Origin: Nemertoderma westbladi
Lineage: Eukaryota; Xenacoelomorpha; Nemertodermatida; Nemertodermatidae
DNA: 62,680 bases
Direction: 5' to 3'
Assembly (NCBI GenBank): GCA_032718475.1
Contig: JAUCBJ010008921.1
Location: 1 to 62,680, forward strand
Positions 1 through 13,500 of the stretch are shown here, in pieces. The notes beneath the pieces were generated by a model. The model was not told the origin of the DNA. It saw only the letters and a program-made list of their open reading frames with translations, and ran no database searches. The number at the start of each line of letters is the position of its first letter. Position 1 is the stretch's first letter. Position numbers and translations under genes: made by a program.

Positions 1-509
1 GGACTAAAACGTGTTTCAGGGCCTCCACCTCTCTCTACTGTACTGGTACTGTAGGTAGTTGTCAGTACATTAGTACTGTAGTACCGTACTGGTGCAGTGT
101 TCTGTAACCTGCTCCTTTCCCTCAATTGGTAAAGTGGCCGTTTCTTGTTTTGGTTAGAAAAGCCTGCCTCTGTAACCTGCCCCTTTCCCTCAATTGGTTT
201 ATGACGTGTGTTACTTACCGTATATTAGTCCTACAGTCTGACAGTATTACTGTATTATGTGGAGGCCCCCAAACACGTTAATCCCGTATATAGTACCCCA
301 TGGTTTAATACGATATGGCAAGCAGGCAAGGAATATTGTAGGCCGAGGATGTACATTAACTACGATCTTGGAATATTGTAAGTTATGTTGGTGGACTTGG
401 ACATCATACAGTAGTATGATTATATTAAGTTAACCAACACCCAACAGTCATTCTCTACCTGTCTACTGCCTGATGCTCTACTGACCTACATGGGGGTTCC
501 AACCAAGGT
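1..509. other. Noncoding left flank
   Basis: I see no gene here. The stretch holds short repeated phrases built on GTACTG and two copies of a phrase reading TGTAACCTGC(T/C)CCTTTCCC, near 107 and 173. The same phrase recurs near 16670 and 18145, so it belongs to a dispersed repeat. If the next exon of the minus-strand SYTL gene lies off the left edge, this is intron sequence. Confidence 0.5.
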
Positions 510-1310
510 ATGGCTAAACCTCTTATCAGATTGCCATTTCCCAAGAATATAAAACGCCCGGGTGTGGGATGGACAATATCACGCGTGTGCGTACTTACTG
601 GGGCTTGGTTAGTCGACAAACTCGTTATGCACGGTCTCAACAAACCGCGATTCCACAACACCGAGGTCTTCCACAACGCGGTCTCCAACAGACCGACACA
701 GCAACCCCTCCTAACCGTAGCCAATCACGCATCTTGTTTCGACGACCCCGGTATATTCTCCGTGCAATCCTTTCGAACCGCGGTCGGTCCTCGTGCTAAA
801 TGGGCAACCGGGGCCCAAGACATAATATTCACTAACGGTTTCGTAACATGGGGTCTGTCTCGCGGCCAGGTCGTCCCTATATACAGGGGTAGTGGGGTCT
901 ATCAGATAGGAATCGGCTTCCTATTGGACAGACTGAACGAAGGCGGCTGGGTCCATATCTTTCCGGAGTCGCGAGTTAATATGAACGAAGGAGATATTCG
1001 ATTTAAATGGGGTGTTGGTCGTTTATTAGCTGACTCCCTACTCACACCCTTACTGCTGCCTATCTGGCACTGCGGTATGGACCGCTTGCTCCCTAGTCGC
1101 CCCCACCAGCATTGGATCCCCCGACTTAACAACAAGGTGACGGTTGTTTTCGGAGAACCTATAGATTTTTCTACTTTAGTAACTGAGTTGAAGCTTGAAG
1201 GGGCATCGGGTGTTGTTACACGGAAGCGTTTGACCGACAGAGTGCAGGAAATAATGTTTGACTTGCGTGACCGCTGTAATGAGTTACATGCCCAATATTT
1301 ATTAGACTGA
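510..1310 (+). CDS. TAFAZZIN: Tafazzin, intronless (monolysocardiolipin acyltransferase family)
   Basis: Intact 266-residue ORF with the expected length and collinearity of tafazzin, the mitochondrial transacylase that remodels cardiolipin. The acyltransferase HX4D box reads NHASCFDD (about residues 72-79). The substrate-site block reads FPESRVNM, where the family usually has FPEG(K/R)VNM, so the glycine is replaced by serine. Other family signatures are GWVHIFPE, RFKWG(V)GRL and LPIWHCGM. The ATG at 510 fits the family N-terminus (a short lead and then a (L/W)PFP motif). Most animal tafazzin genes have many introns, so a single uninterrupted frame lying antisense near the SYTL gene suggests a retrocopy. 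I see no poly(A) tail or target duplication, so an old insertion or a lineage-specific single-exon gene are both possible. Coding GC is well above the flanks, which suggests selection has kept the frame. Confidence 0.9.
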   Translation: MAKPLIRLPFPKNIKRPGVGWTISRVCVLTGAWLVDKLVMHGLNKPRFHNTEVFHNAVSNRPTQQPLLTVANHASCFDDPGIFSVQSFRTAVGPRAKWATGAQDIIFTNGFVTWGLSRGQVVPIYRGSGVYQIGIGFLLDRLNEGGWVHIFPESRVNMNEGDIRFKWGVGRLLADSLLTPLLLPIWHCGMDRLLPSRPHQHWIPRLNNKVTVVFGEPIDFSTLVTELKLEGASGVVTRKRLTDRVQEIMFDLRDRCNELHAQYLLD

Positions 1311-1404
1311 CAAATCTGTCATCATGATAGTGATTATTATTTATAAGCTAAGTGTGCTGTTTAAGTATCGATTTTACACTACCATCGCGGCCACCAAATC
1401 TTAC

Positions 1405-1534
1405 ATTAGCGCATAGAGGTGTCCATTGTGGGGGAATTGCCTCAAAATCCCAACAATCCAAAGGTTGGCGGAATTCTCCCAGAAATGTATTCTTCCCATG
1501 TTGATCCTTGTGCCAAACTGATATCCACAATATT
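1405..1534 (-). CDS. SYTL: SYTL exon 11: end of C2A
   Basis: The acceptor is CCTCCTTTTAG and the donor GCTAAT|GTAAGA. It encodes ILWISVWHKDQHGKNTFLGE followed by PLDCWDF and PQWTPL, the Slp-type end of C2A. The loop 3 calcium ligands are largely replaced (H and N where Ca2+-dependent C2 domains have D). The linker and C2B exons are not found in the remaining 1.4 kb and should lie to the left. Confidence 0.92.
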
Positions 1535-4500
1535 CTAAAAGGAGGGTAAGACCTATATATTTCAAAACTTACAATAAGACTTACTTAAAATCTGAACGCC
1601 AGCGAGAATTGTAATAGATACGAGTAACTGTTAAAAAAATATGTTAGGAAATTGTATTTTTCATATTATTACCTACTGTACATCACGCCATATAATGTAC
1701 TTTACTACTCCCATGACCTACTATAGATAGGTCATGCTACTACTACTACTAGTTCAGGCGAGCTCGTACAGAGGGAATGATATCCTTCGAATGACTTCCT
1801 AGGACTTTGATCATCGTGATATATAAATGGTAACTATTTTCATCATTTATTTATGTAACGATCGAGCTCAGCGAGGGAGGTTTACATAAATAAATAATGT
1901 TCATAAAGGCTGAATAGTTCCATTTTCACTATGTTAATTTGTTTATGTTACCCTACCTTGTTTCTAACTCTCCTCTGGTCGCTTTATATTTCACTATCTC
2001 ATCGAACATTGGGTTGGTCGTTCCTTTTCGAGCTTTCGTTGTCCTTTTCCCTGATTTGAAAGTGTCAGGTAGCAGAAAAACCTTGATATACCTGAAAAAC
2101 AAGATGTACCGGTACTTTTTGGTAAACAAAATATAAACCAACACAAACCATAGCCGGCACGGCAAGCATGTTCATAACAAAGTTTTTTTAATAGAATCTG
2201 TAAGTACAGTTTCAGAAAGTTGTTTGTGGGGCGAGCCGCGCAGTCAGGGAGAGCCTTAGCGCACATTTATAATTAGTAAATAGGGCAAAATTTCTTGTCC
2301 GTCTGTCTGTCCGACTGAGTTAGGATATGTTTCACTGAGTTGAATATGTTTCACTGAGTTAGAATATGTTTCACTGAGTTAGAATATGTTTCACTGAGTT
2401 AGAATATGTTTCACTGAGTTAGAATATGTTTCACTGAGTTAGAATATGTTGCACTGAGTTAGAATATGTTTCACTGAGTTAGATTATGCTTAACTGAGTT
2501 AGAATATGTTTCACTGAGTTAGAATATGTTTCACTGAGTTAGAATAAATTTCACTGAGTTAGAATATGTTTCACTGAGTTAGAATATGTTTCACTGAGTT
2601 AGAATATGTTTCACTGAATTAGATTATGCTTCACTGAGTTAGAATATGTTTCACTGAGTTAGAATGTTTCACTGAGTTAGAATGTGTTTCACTGGGTTAG
2701 GATATGTTTCACTGAGTTAGAATATGTTTCACTGAGTTAGAATATGTTTCACTGAGTTAGAATATGTTTCACTGAGTTAGAATATGTTTCACTGAGTTAG
2801 AATATGTTTCACTGAGTTAGAATATGTTTCACTGAGTTAGAATATGTTTCACTGAGTTAGAATATGTTTCACTGAGTTAGAATATGTTTCACTGAGTTAG
2901 AATATGTTTCACTGAGTTAGAATATGTTTCACTGAGTTAGAATATGTTTCACTGAGTTAGAATATGTTTCACTGAGTTAGAATATGTTTCACTGAGTTAG
3001 AATATGTTTCACTGAGTTAGAATATGTTTCACTGAGTTAGAATATGTTTCACTGAGTTAGAATATGTTTCACTGAGTTAGAATATGTTTCACTGAGTTAG
3101 AATATGTTTCACTGAGTTAGAATATGGAAACTAACGGATCTGGTTTTTCGGGTTTCTTCTTCCCGGAGATGTAAGTGAGACCGCGACAGCTCTTTATGTG
3201 AATGAGGATGGTAGTTTTCTCGTCGTTGTACTCCAAACCGTAGAGCAACTCTCCTTGTACGTCGACATCGGATCTGCCGACCTCGCTCCCGGCCCCACTG
3301 TATACGCTGACCAACGAACTCGATTTGGAGAGCGCGGAGAACCCGCGGGTCAGCGTGGGTTGCGAAGCAGAGAGTCGTCGACCGGTCGAGGCTGGGGTCC
3401 CTTCGGTCCATTCGGCGTCCTGATACAGCGGAGATGGGAATAAAATAATATTGGGTTGGAGTTTGTAAAGAAGAATGATATTACCGGAATAATAAAAGCT
3501 TAGAATATAATTCTTGGGAGGTACAATCCATCATTACAACTATTACACTTTTATTGTTATTTTAATACTGTATACTTTAGTGCTTATTTAAAATTTCAAG
3601 TAAAACGGGGGAAAGAATATTTCTAGGTAAATAAACTATTTGCAACTACCTTAACTTTAAGTGGCTACTTAAAGTTAAGTTAATTAAGGTAGGCCCAAAT
3701 TTAAGTGGGTTGCATCATGACCTACTACAATACGACCTGGCAAGCTGCAACAACAGTCCAATAAGTTTAGTGGGCCGTCTTTGTTTTTACTTGTAAACAG
3801 ATGGTCATTTTAGATGCCATTTTTTTTTGTCCGTGATGATATCAATGAACGAGTTAATTAATAACAAACAAGCGCCATAGCTCAGACGGCATAATTTAAT
3901 CGTAAAATACTGTGAAAGGGGCGGGGGGGGGGGGGGGGGGGTGTGGTAAAAAAAATCAAGATTTTGAAAGGCATGCTCTTCCAGAAAGCAAATAAATATA
4001 AATAAGTGCAATATACATTTTCCGATTTGGGGTGAACTATATAGAATTTACTAATTATTTATTGCATGGTAAATATTGTAGAACATTTTTCTCACAAATT
4101 TTTTTTTTCAGATATCCTATTTACCAAACGTGGCGAGGTTAATTATTAATTAATAAAGAATCTGTATGTAGGTATATACTATATATGTCTGTTTGTTGGT
4201 CTGTATGTCTGTCCTGTCCGTCCATGTAAAAACACAAAACTTAGGAACTTAGCTAAAATTTTTGCGATGGGGGTTTTCATGGTTGGTGATTTTTATTTCC
4301 GATCCTATTTGATTTGATGGCTTCTAAATCGTCTGTCTGTCTATCCGACTGTTATGGCTATATTTTGACGGACAGACCGACACCGACACTACCACGTGTG
4401 ACCGTCAACACACAGACACCATACCGCCGAACGCGAATCCCTGACATCGGAAGTGAAATCACCGACAAGGAAAATCATGTAGGGGATTGGATAGTTTGAT

Positions 4501-7500
4501 TAGGGGACCCTACATACCTTAACTACACTAAAGGGGATTGGATAGTTTGATTAGGAGACCCTACATACCTTAACTACACTAAAGGGGATTGGATAGTTTG
4601 ATTAGGGGACCCTACATACCTTAACTACACTAAAGGGGATTGGATAGTTTGATTAGGGGACCCTACATACCTTAACTACACTAAAGGGGATTGGATAGTT
4701 TGATTAGGGGACCCTACATACCTTAACTACACTAAAGGGGATTGGATAGTTTGATTAGGGGACCCTACATACCTTAACTACACTAAAGGGGATTGGATAG
4801 TTTGATTAGGGGACCCTACATACCTTAACTACACTAAAGGGGATTGGATAGTTTGATTAGGGGACCCTACATACCTTAACTACACTAAAGGGGATTGGAT
4901 AGTTTGATTAGGAGACCCTACATACCTTAACTACACTAAAGGGGATTGGATAGTTTGATTAGGGGACCCTACATACCTTAACTACACTAAAGGGGATTGG
5001 ATAGTTTGATTAGGGGACCCTACATACCTTAACTACACTAAAGGGGATTGGATAGTTTGATTAGGGGACCCTACATACCTTAACTACACTAAAGGGGATT
5101 GGATAGTTTGATTAGGGGACCCTACATACCTTAACTACACTAAAGGGGATTGGATAGTTTGATTAGGGGACCCTACATACCTTAACTACACTAAAGGGGA
5201 TTGGATAGTTTGATTAGGGGACCCTACATACCTTAACTACACTAAAGGGGATTGTATAGTTTGATTAGGGGACCCTACATACCTTAACTACACTAAAGGG
5301 AATTGGATAGTTTGATTAGGGGACCCTACATACCTTAACTACACTAAAGGGAATTGGATAGTTTGATTAGGGGACCCTACATACCTTAACTACACGAAAG
5401 GGGATTGGATAGTTTGATTAGGGGACCCTACATACCTTAACTACACTAAAGGGGATTGGATAGTTTGATTAGGGGACCCTACATACCTTAACTACACTAA
5501 AGGGGATTGGATAGATTGGTTAGGGGACCCTACATACCTTAACTACACTCAAGGGGATTGAATAGTTTGATTAGGGGACCCTACATACCTTAACTACACT
5601 AAAGGGGATTGGATAGTTTGATTAGGGGACCCTACATACCTTAACTACACTAAAGGGAATTGGATAGTTTGATTAGGGGACCCTACATACCTTAACTACA
5701 CTAAAGGGGATTGGATAGTTTAATTAGGGGACCCTACATACCTTAACTACACTAAAGGGGATTGGTTAGGGGACCCTACATACCTTAACTACACTCAAGG
5801 GGATTGAATAGTTTGATTAGGGGACCCTACATACCTTAACTACACTCAAGGGGATTGAATAGTTTGATTAGGGGACCCTACATACCTTAACTACACTAAA
5901 GGGGATTGGATAGTTTGATTAGGGGACCCTACATACCTTAACTACACTAAAGGGGATTGGATAGTTTGATTAGGGGACCCTACATACCTTAACTACACTA
6001 AAGGGGATTGGATAGTTTGATTAGGGGACCCTACATACCTTAACTACACTAAAGGGGATTGGATAGTTTGATTAGGGGACCCTACATACCTTAACTACAC
6101 TAAAGGGGATTGGATAGTTTGATTAGGGGACCCTACATACCTTAACTACACTAAAGGGGATTGGATAGTTTGATTAGGGGACCCTACATACCTTAACTAC
6201 ACTAAAGGGGATTGGATAGTTTGATTAGGGGACCCTACATACCTTAACTACACTAAAGGGGATTGTATAGTTTGATTAGGGGACCCTACATACCTTAACT
6301 ACACTAAAGGGGATTGGATAGTTTGATTAGGGGACCCTACATACCTTAACTACACTAAAGGGGATTGGATAGTTTGATTAGGGGACCCTACATACCTTAA
6401 CTACACTAAAGGGAATTGGATAGTTTGATTAGGGGACCCTACATACCTTAACTACACTAAAGGGAATTGGATAGTTTGATTAGGGGACCCTACATACCTT
6501 AACTACACTAAAGGGGATTGGATAGTTTGATTAGGGGACCCTACATACCTTAACTACACTAAAGGGGATTGGATAGTTTGATTAGGGGACCCTACATACC
6601 TTAACTACACTAAAGGGGATTGGATAGTTTGATTAGGGGACCCTACATACCTTAACTACACTAAAGGGAATTGGATAGTTTGATTAGGGGACCCTACATA
6701 CCTTAACTACACTAAAGGGAATTGGATAGTTTGATTAGGGGACCCTACATACCTTAACTACACGAAAGGGGATTGGATAGTTTGATTAGGGGACCCTACA
6801 TACCTTAACTACACTAAAGGGGATTGGATAGTTTGATTAGGGGACCCTACATACCTTAACTACACTAAAGGGGATTGGATAGATTGGTTAGGGGACCCTA
6901 CATACCTTAACTACACTCAAGGGGATTGAATAGTTTGATTAGGGGACCCTACATACCTTAACTACACTAAAGGGGATTGGATAGTTTGATTAGGGGACCC
7001 TACATACCTTAACTACACTAAAGGGAATTGGATAGTTTGATTAGGGGACCCTACATACCTTAACTACACTAAAGGGGATTGGATAGTTTGATTAGGGGAC
7101 CCTACATACCTTAACTACACTAAAGGGGATTGGTTAGGGGACCCTACATACCTTAACTACACTCAAGGGGATTGAATAGTTTGATTAGGGGACCCTACAT
7201 ACCTTAACTACACTCAAGGGGATTGAATAGTTTGATTAGGGGACCCTACATACCTTAACTACACTAAAGGGGATTGGATAGTTTGACTAGGGGACCCTAC
7301 ATACCTTAACTACACTAAAGGGGATTGGATAGTCTGATTAGGGGACCCTACATACCTTAACTACACTAAAGGGGATTGGATAGTTTGATTAGGGGACCCT
7401 ACATACCTTAACTACACTAAAGGGGATTGGATAGTTTGATTAGGGGACCCTACATACCTTAACTACACTAAAGGGGATTGGATAGTTTGATTAGGGGACC

Positions 7501-10500
7501 CTACATACCTTAACTACACTAAAGGGAATTGGATAGTTTGATTAGGGGACCCTACATACCTTAACTACACTAAAGGGGATTGGATAGTTTGATTAGGGGA
7601 CCCTACATACCTTAACTACACGAAAGGGGATTGGATAGTTTGATTAGGGGACCCTACATACCTTAACTACACTAAAGGGGATTGTATAGTTTGATTAGGG
7701 GTCCCTACATACCTTAACTACACTAAAGGGGATTGGATAGTTTGATTAGGGGACCCTACATACCTTAACTACACTAAAGGGGATTGGATAGTTTGATTAG
7801 GGGACCCTACATACCTTAACTACACTAAAGGGAATTGGATAGTTTGATTAGGGGACCCTACATACCTTAACTACACGAAAGGGGATTGGATAGTTTGATT
7901 AGGGGACCCTACATACCTTAACTACACTAAAGGGGATTGGATAGTTTGATTAGGGGACCCTACATACCTTAACTACACTAAAGGGGATTGGATAGATTGG
8001 TTAGGGGACCCTACATACCTTAACTACACTCAAGGGGATTGAATAGTTTGATTAGGGGACCCTACATACCTTAACTACACTAAAGGGGATTGGATAGTTT
8101 GATTAGGGGACCCTACATACCTTAACTACACTAAAGGGGATTGGATAGTTTGATTAGGGGACCCTACATACCTTAACTACACTAAAGGGGATTGGATAGT
8201 TTGATTAGGGGACCCTACATACCTTAACTACACTAAAGGGGATTGGATAGTTTGATTAGGGGACCCTACATACCTTAACTACACTAAAGGGGATTGGATA
8301 GTTTGATTAGGGGACCCTACATACCCTAACTACACTAAAGGGGATTGGATAGATTGGTTAGGGGACCCTACATACCTTAACTACACTAAAGGGGATTGGA
8401 TAGTTTGATTAGGGGACCCTACATACCTTAACTACACTAAAGGGGATTGGATAGTTTGATTAGGGGACCCTACATACCTTAACTACACTAAAGGGGATTG
8501 GATAGTTTGATTAGGGGACCCTACATACCTTAACTACACTAAAGGGGATTGGATAGTTTGATTAGGGGACCCTACATACCTTAACTACACTAAAGGGGAT
8601 TGGATAGTTTGATTAGGGGACCCTACATACCTTAACTACACTAAAGGGGATTGGATAGTTTGATTAGGGGACCCTACATACCTTAACTACACTAAAGGGG
8701 ATTGGATAGTTTGATTAGGGGACCCTACATACCTTAACTACACTAAAGGGGATTGGATAGTTTGATTAGGGGACCCTACATACCTTAACTACACTAAAGG
8801 GGATTGGATAGTTTGATTAGGGGACCCTACATACCTTAACTACACTAAAGGGGATTGGATAGTTTGATTAGGGGACCCTACATACCTTAACTACACTAAA
8901 GGGGATTGGATAGTTTGATTAGGGGACCCTACATACCTTAACTACACTAAAGGGGATTGGATAGTTTGATTAGGGGACCCTACATACCTTAACTACACTA
9001 AAGGGGATTGGATAGTTTGATTAGGGGACCCTACATACCTTAACTACACTAAAGGGGATTGGATAGTTTGATTAGGGGACCCTACATACCTTAACTACAC
9101 TAAACTCGTTTTTCGGCATTTAATTCGGTTGCTGAGATATTTCCAATTTCATAACTGCCTAAATCAGAGAATCCTATAGTATGCATTACATTGGGTATTT
9201 TTTTTTCATAAGGGTCTAAATGTCAATATAACAAATATAATTGCTATTCACTATTTTGAAACATTGAATTGGAAAAGTATACCTAGGCTACCTGGGCTAC
9301 CTGCACACCGTAATAGGACAATTGTCCCCCGGCATATTGTCCTCCAGACTAGTTTGTCCCCCTGACAAATGCCCCCCGAGGACAATTGCCCCCCAATTAC
9401 ACTTACCCACCAAACCATAAATAGGTCTCAAGGAAAATTTCAAAATAAATAAGTTCGTTCCTACATAACTAGCAATTTATTCTTCCTAACTTGTTACAAC
9501 AACATTAAACAATTATTTTAAATTGCTAAGTCCGTTTTATATTTAATAAAACATCCATGTTTGCTTATTTATGTGATCAATAATTTCGATATTTTCCAAC
9601 TGAAGTATTTCAATAAAAATAAAATGTTAACGCGCTGAAGCCATTCAATTAAGTCATAAAAAAGCTACAGTATAAAGCATATAATAATTATTTAATTATT
9701 CAATTAATAATTTAATAATAATTTATTTATTTTTTATTTTATTTCCTTTATTTCTCCGGATGTTAAATCTATTAACACAATCTATACACTAAATTTAAGC
9801 AATAAATAATACAAAAACTACCTACTTACAAAAATATACAGCACAAATTTAACTAAAATAATAATAAACCGAAATTGAAGCAATAAACTCAAAAAGTTAG
9901 AGTAATTGTAATTATGTTCCCAGCACAATGAGCCTACGATCAACCATGATGAATATTCAAAATAATTTATACAAGCTTTTATAAAGACATTGGTAGAAAT
10001 AATTAACGGTTAAGTATAAAGGCCATGATAACCCACAAGAGCGGCCGCGGCGAGCGGCCACTTTTTACAAATACTGTAGAACGCATTATTCTCTATGGGT
10101 GATGATACTCTACAAATGGCCGCTGCAGCTTGCCGCTGCAGCCCACTACCCTTTTAGAACTTGTTCTATTTGTTGAGCGGCTAACGTTGGCGGCTTCTGT
10201 GTTTTACACCAATAAAAAATATTGGATCTGATCACATGAAGAACGGGAATAGAAGAACTGCTGTCTATTTCGTGTTTATAATTTATGGTACTACTGTGTT
10301 TTGGGCACACCCCCTCCAAATTTTTTACACTAGCTAGTTTATGTTGCTTTTTTTCATGTTCTAGAACATATTGTCTATTAATTTTTTTATAAATTTTGTT
10401 CCAGAACTATTAATTGTTCTTCTAGAACATTTTAAATTAGTAAGGTTTTTGTTGTTTTCCAAGCTAGTTCTTCTTACCTTTTTTAAAAATAATGTTAATG

Positions 10501-13500
10501 TTCTGGAAGTGGAACAAATATTTTTTGTTCTAGAACATTTTAAAAAATGTGTTTTTTTGGTGTTTTTTTTCGATTAGTGTTAAAAACAATTCCTAGTAAT
10601 CAAAACAATTTACCGCTCAGAACCGTTCCGTTGGATGTGAACGGACCTTTAGCAAAGGTAGGACCTTATTGTATGCAAAGCATAAAGTATGATTTTTTAG
10701 TAAATTAATATTTAGTAAAGCATGACCCGAATGTATTTAAGGTTATTTGTGTTTCACAATATTTTCACTCTGATAAATATTACCTTAACAACCACAAAAG
10801 ACAACCGTTATTAATCTTAATTAATATTAACAATTGAGGTAAACGAACCTATGTTATTCTAACCAAAACAATAAACGAAAGTCAATGGCACATATTACAG
10901 TTTCAGGTTTAGTTTGTAATAACAGTTGCTGACATGGCGTTTGTTTTGAACGCTAGGTTTATTTAATATATGTAGCCTGTGTGGAGGTTTGATCTTATAA
11001 ACTTACAGGGAAGACCTTGATTGGCCCGGCACTGCTGGGTGTACTGTCCCCAGCACTCTCCGGAGTCAGTGATTGTCTGGGTGTCGGTGTTGATTTCGAC
11101 GATGACATTGAGTGTGTTCTATGGGGTAGCAGCAATCCCTTTTGTAGTAGCAGTGGGAGACGCAACTTATGTTTCCGTGGAGATTTTACAGATGATGATT
11201 GGTTGCTAAGGGTGGCTGATAGGGGAGCAAAACAATAATTATTGGTTATACTTGCATCAGTTTCAAAATTACCTTTAACACACAGTTTAACCAAGAAATC
11301 TAAAGTTAAGGCAATGGTATCTAACAGTATCTATAGTATCTATAATCGGCATTTGCTACATTTCAGCTGCATTTAACATAATGAATGTTTTGACGGCTTA
11401 TCGACAAAATTGCGCCACCACAACTCCCTATCACCCATGACGTTCACGGGATAATTCGCATCTCTCCATGAGGCCGCCTAAGAATAAGATTGTGCACAGG
11501 CTGGTCCTCACTGCGAATGCAAAGTCCTGCAAAGCATGCGTCTCCACATCAAACTGAAGTGACTAAAGAGACACTGTAGTCGGAGATGTGTTAATTGTTT
11601 TGACACATTCTTGTGTATGTGCCATCCTGCGATTTGGTGCCCTAAGCAGGTAGAGCTCAGCATGGACTCCCATATTAGATTTATGTTCTACTGCTGCTCT
11701 GAATTATCGAGACCAGTGATTCCGATGTATTCTATGAGACTTAATCCAAAAATACCAACCTATTCCATAGTGCAAATGTATTCCTCTTCCACATGATCTT
11801 CACATGACTTTCGAATCCATGATCCCAAGTAGCAGAAGTCATCCACATGCTTGGAGTTAACAAAAAAACCAACTCTAGAAGCAGTCTGTTACACTGAACA
11901 GAGGAGCCTTTGGGCTCCCTCTTGTGATTCAGAAAGTACTCAGCCAATCAGGCTTCACCCAAGTATAGATCAGATAGGTACTTGGCAGGATTTCCTCGAC
12001 TTCTGGTGCCAGTAAGTGATGTTACTACTACTACTAGGTTGAGCGAGCTCGGACAGTGGAAATGAGATCCTCCCAGGCTTCTCGATTTTCCATATTGTCG
12101 CAATTTCGTTTCTCTCAAGTCCAGTATCAAGTTGGTCTATATATGTCATAGCCATAAAAGGTTGCCTTGGTTGCCAGAAAAGTAGATCTGGTATGACCTC
12201 ATGTTTAATTATCCAGTAGTGCCCACTGAATCTCAATCTGCGTTAACGGAGAGTGGTCATGTGTTTGTCATGTTTTGCCTCCAGTTGATATTTAGGGCTG
12301 CCCTTAGTAGTGTTGTGTGACAACATCAATTCGTTGTTCAAGTGATTTGTCAGTGTCCAGGTCTCACCCCCGTATAAAAGTACTCCTTCCACTGTGGCTC
12401 GAAAGAACTTAGTCTTCAGGTACCTGGAGAGGTCTGATTTCTAGATGGTATCCATTTTTGATAGAGCTTGCAATGCATTTGCTTTCCTAACATCTATCAA
12501 TGATCCAAGGCATTGGAAGTCGTCAAACTTCCTTAGTGGATTATTATCAATTGTTCACCATCTGGTTAGAGTACCTGAGCTTCTGTGTCACAATCTAACA
12601 ATCCCGAATTATTTCCCAAATCCCGAATCGACAATTATTTCTGGTATTCCATAAGCTCCTAGGATATCCAGCATTTTACCCCTATGGATGGAGTCGAATG
12701 CTTTCTTGAATTCTTTCTTCCACAAATGTCAGGACTGTGGTGAGAATCTTTGACTTAATTCCCTCATCAGTCTCCGTAGCGTAAGTATCTGAGCTATTGT
12801 TGATCTATTTTTCCAAAATCCATTTTGTCTCTTACGCAACAGTTTTTCGATGTTGCGTGTTCTACAAGGGGATGTTACTTTATTTATATTTACTACATAT
12901 ATCTATCTATATTATGATCGTCTAACGACTTGAGTAGAACTTAATCAACCACAATTATGAACAATAATGGTGCAAGTGTATCGCTCTGGAGGACTCCTCA
13001 TATGACTTCGAATGGACCTGTGGCACTATCAGCAGCAGACACAAATGTGGTGGAACCATCGTGCAGTGATCTGATAGCTACAATAATTTCCTCAGAAATT
13101 CCATATATTGCAAGTATGTTGAACATCGAAATCAATATGCGTGATCGAGAGACTGAATCGTAGGCCTTAAATAAGTTAATAAGTGCCAGAATGGGCTCCA
13201 TGGTCCCACGACGTTTACGGAACCCATTCTGGTTTCCACGGAGCAGTCCCTCAATGGGATACCTGATGCGATTTAATATAATTATATTGTATTACCTGTG
13301 CAGCAACGGAAATTAACAGATTCTGTGAAAATCTATAGTGTGTTAGGTAGCCAGCCATCCTTGGGACAGGGACCAACTTATTTGTTTTAATTTCTTGTAG
13401 GACTATCTTCGTTCTTTACATGGAGTGATGAGCCCAAAAACTCTGGTATTTGAAAGACCTCTAATGATTGGTTGATAAGTGTTGCTATATAAATTTGTAT

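Noticed and set aside
4482-9105. CRISPR-like regular repeats
   Set aside because: Units are contiguous with no unique spacers, and the genome is eukaryotic. The same holds for the 20-, 30-, 38- and 63-bp arrays.
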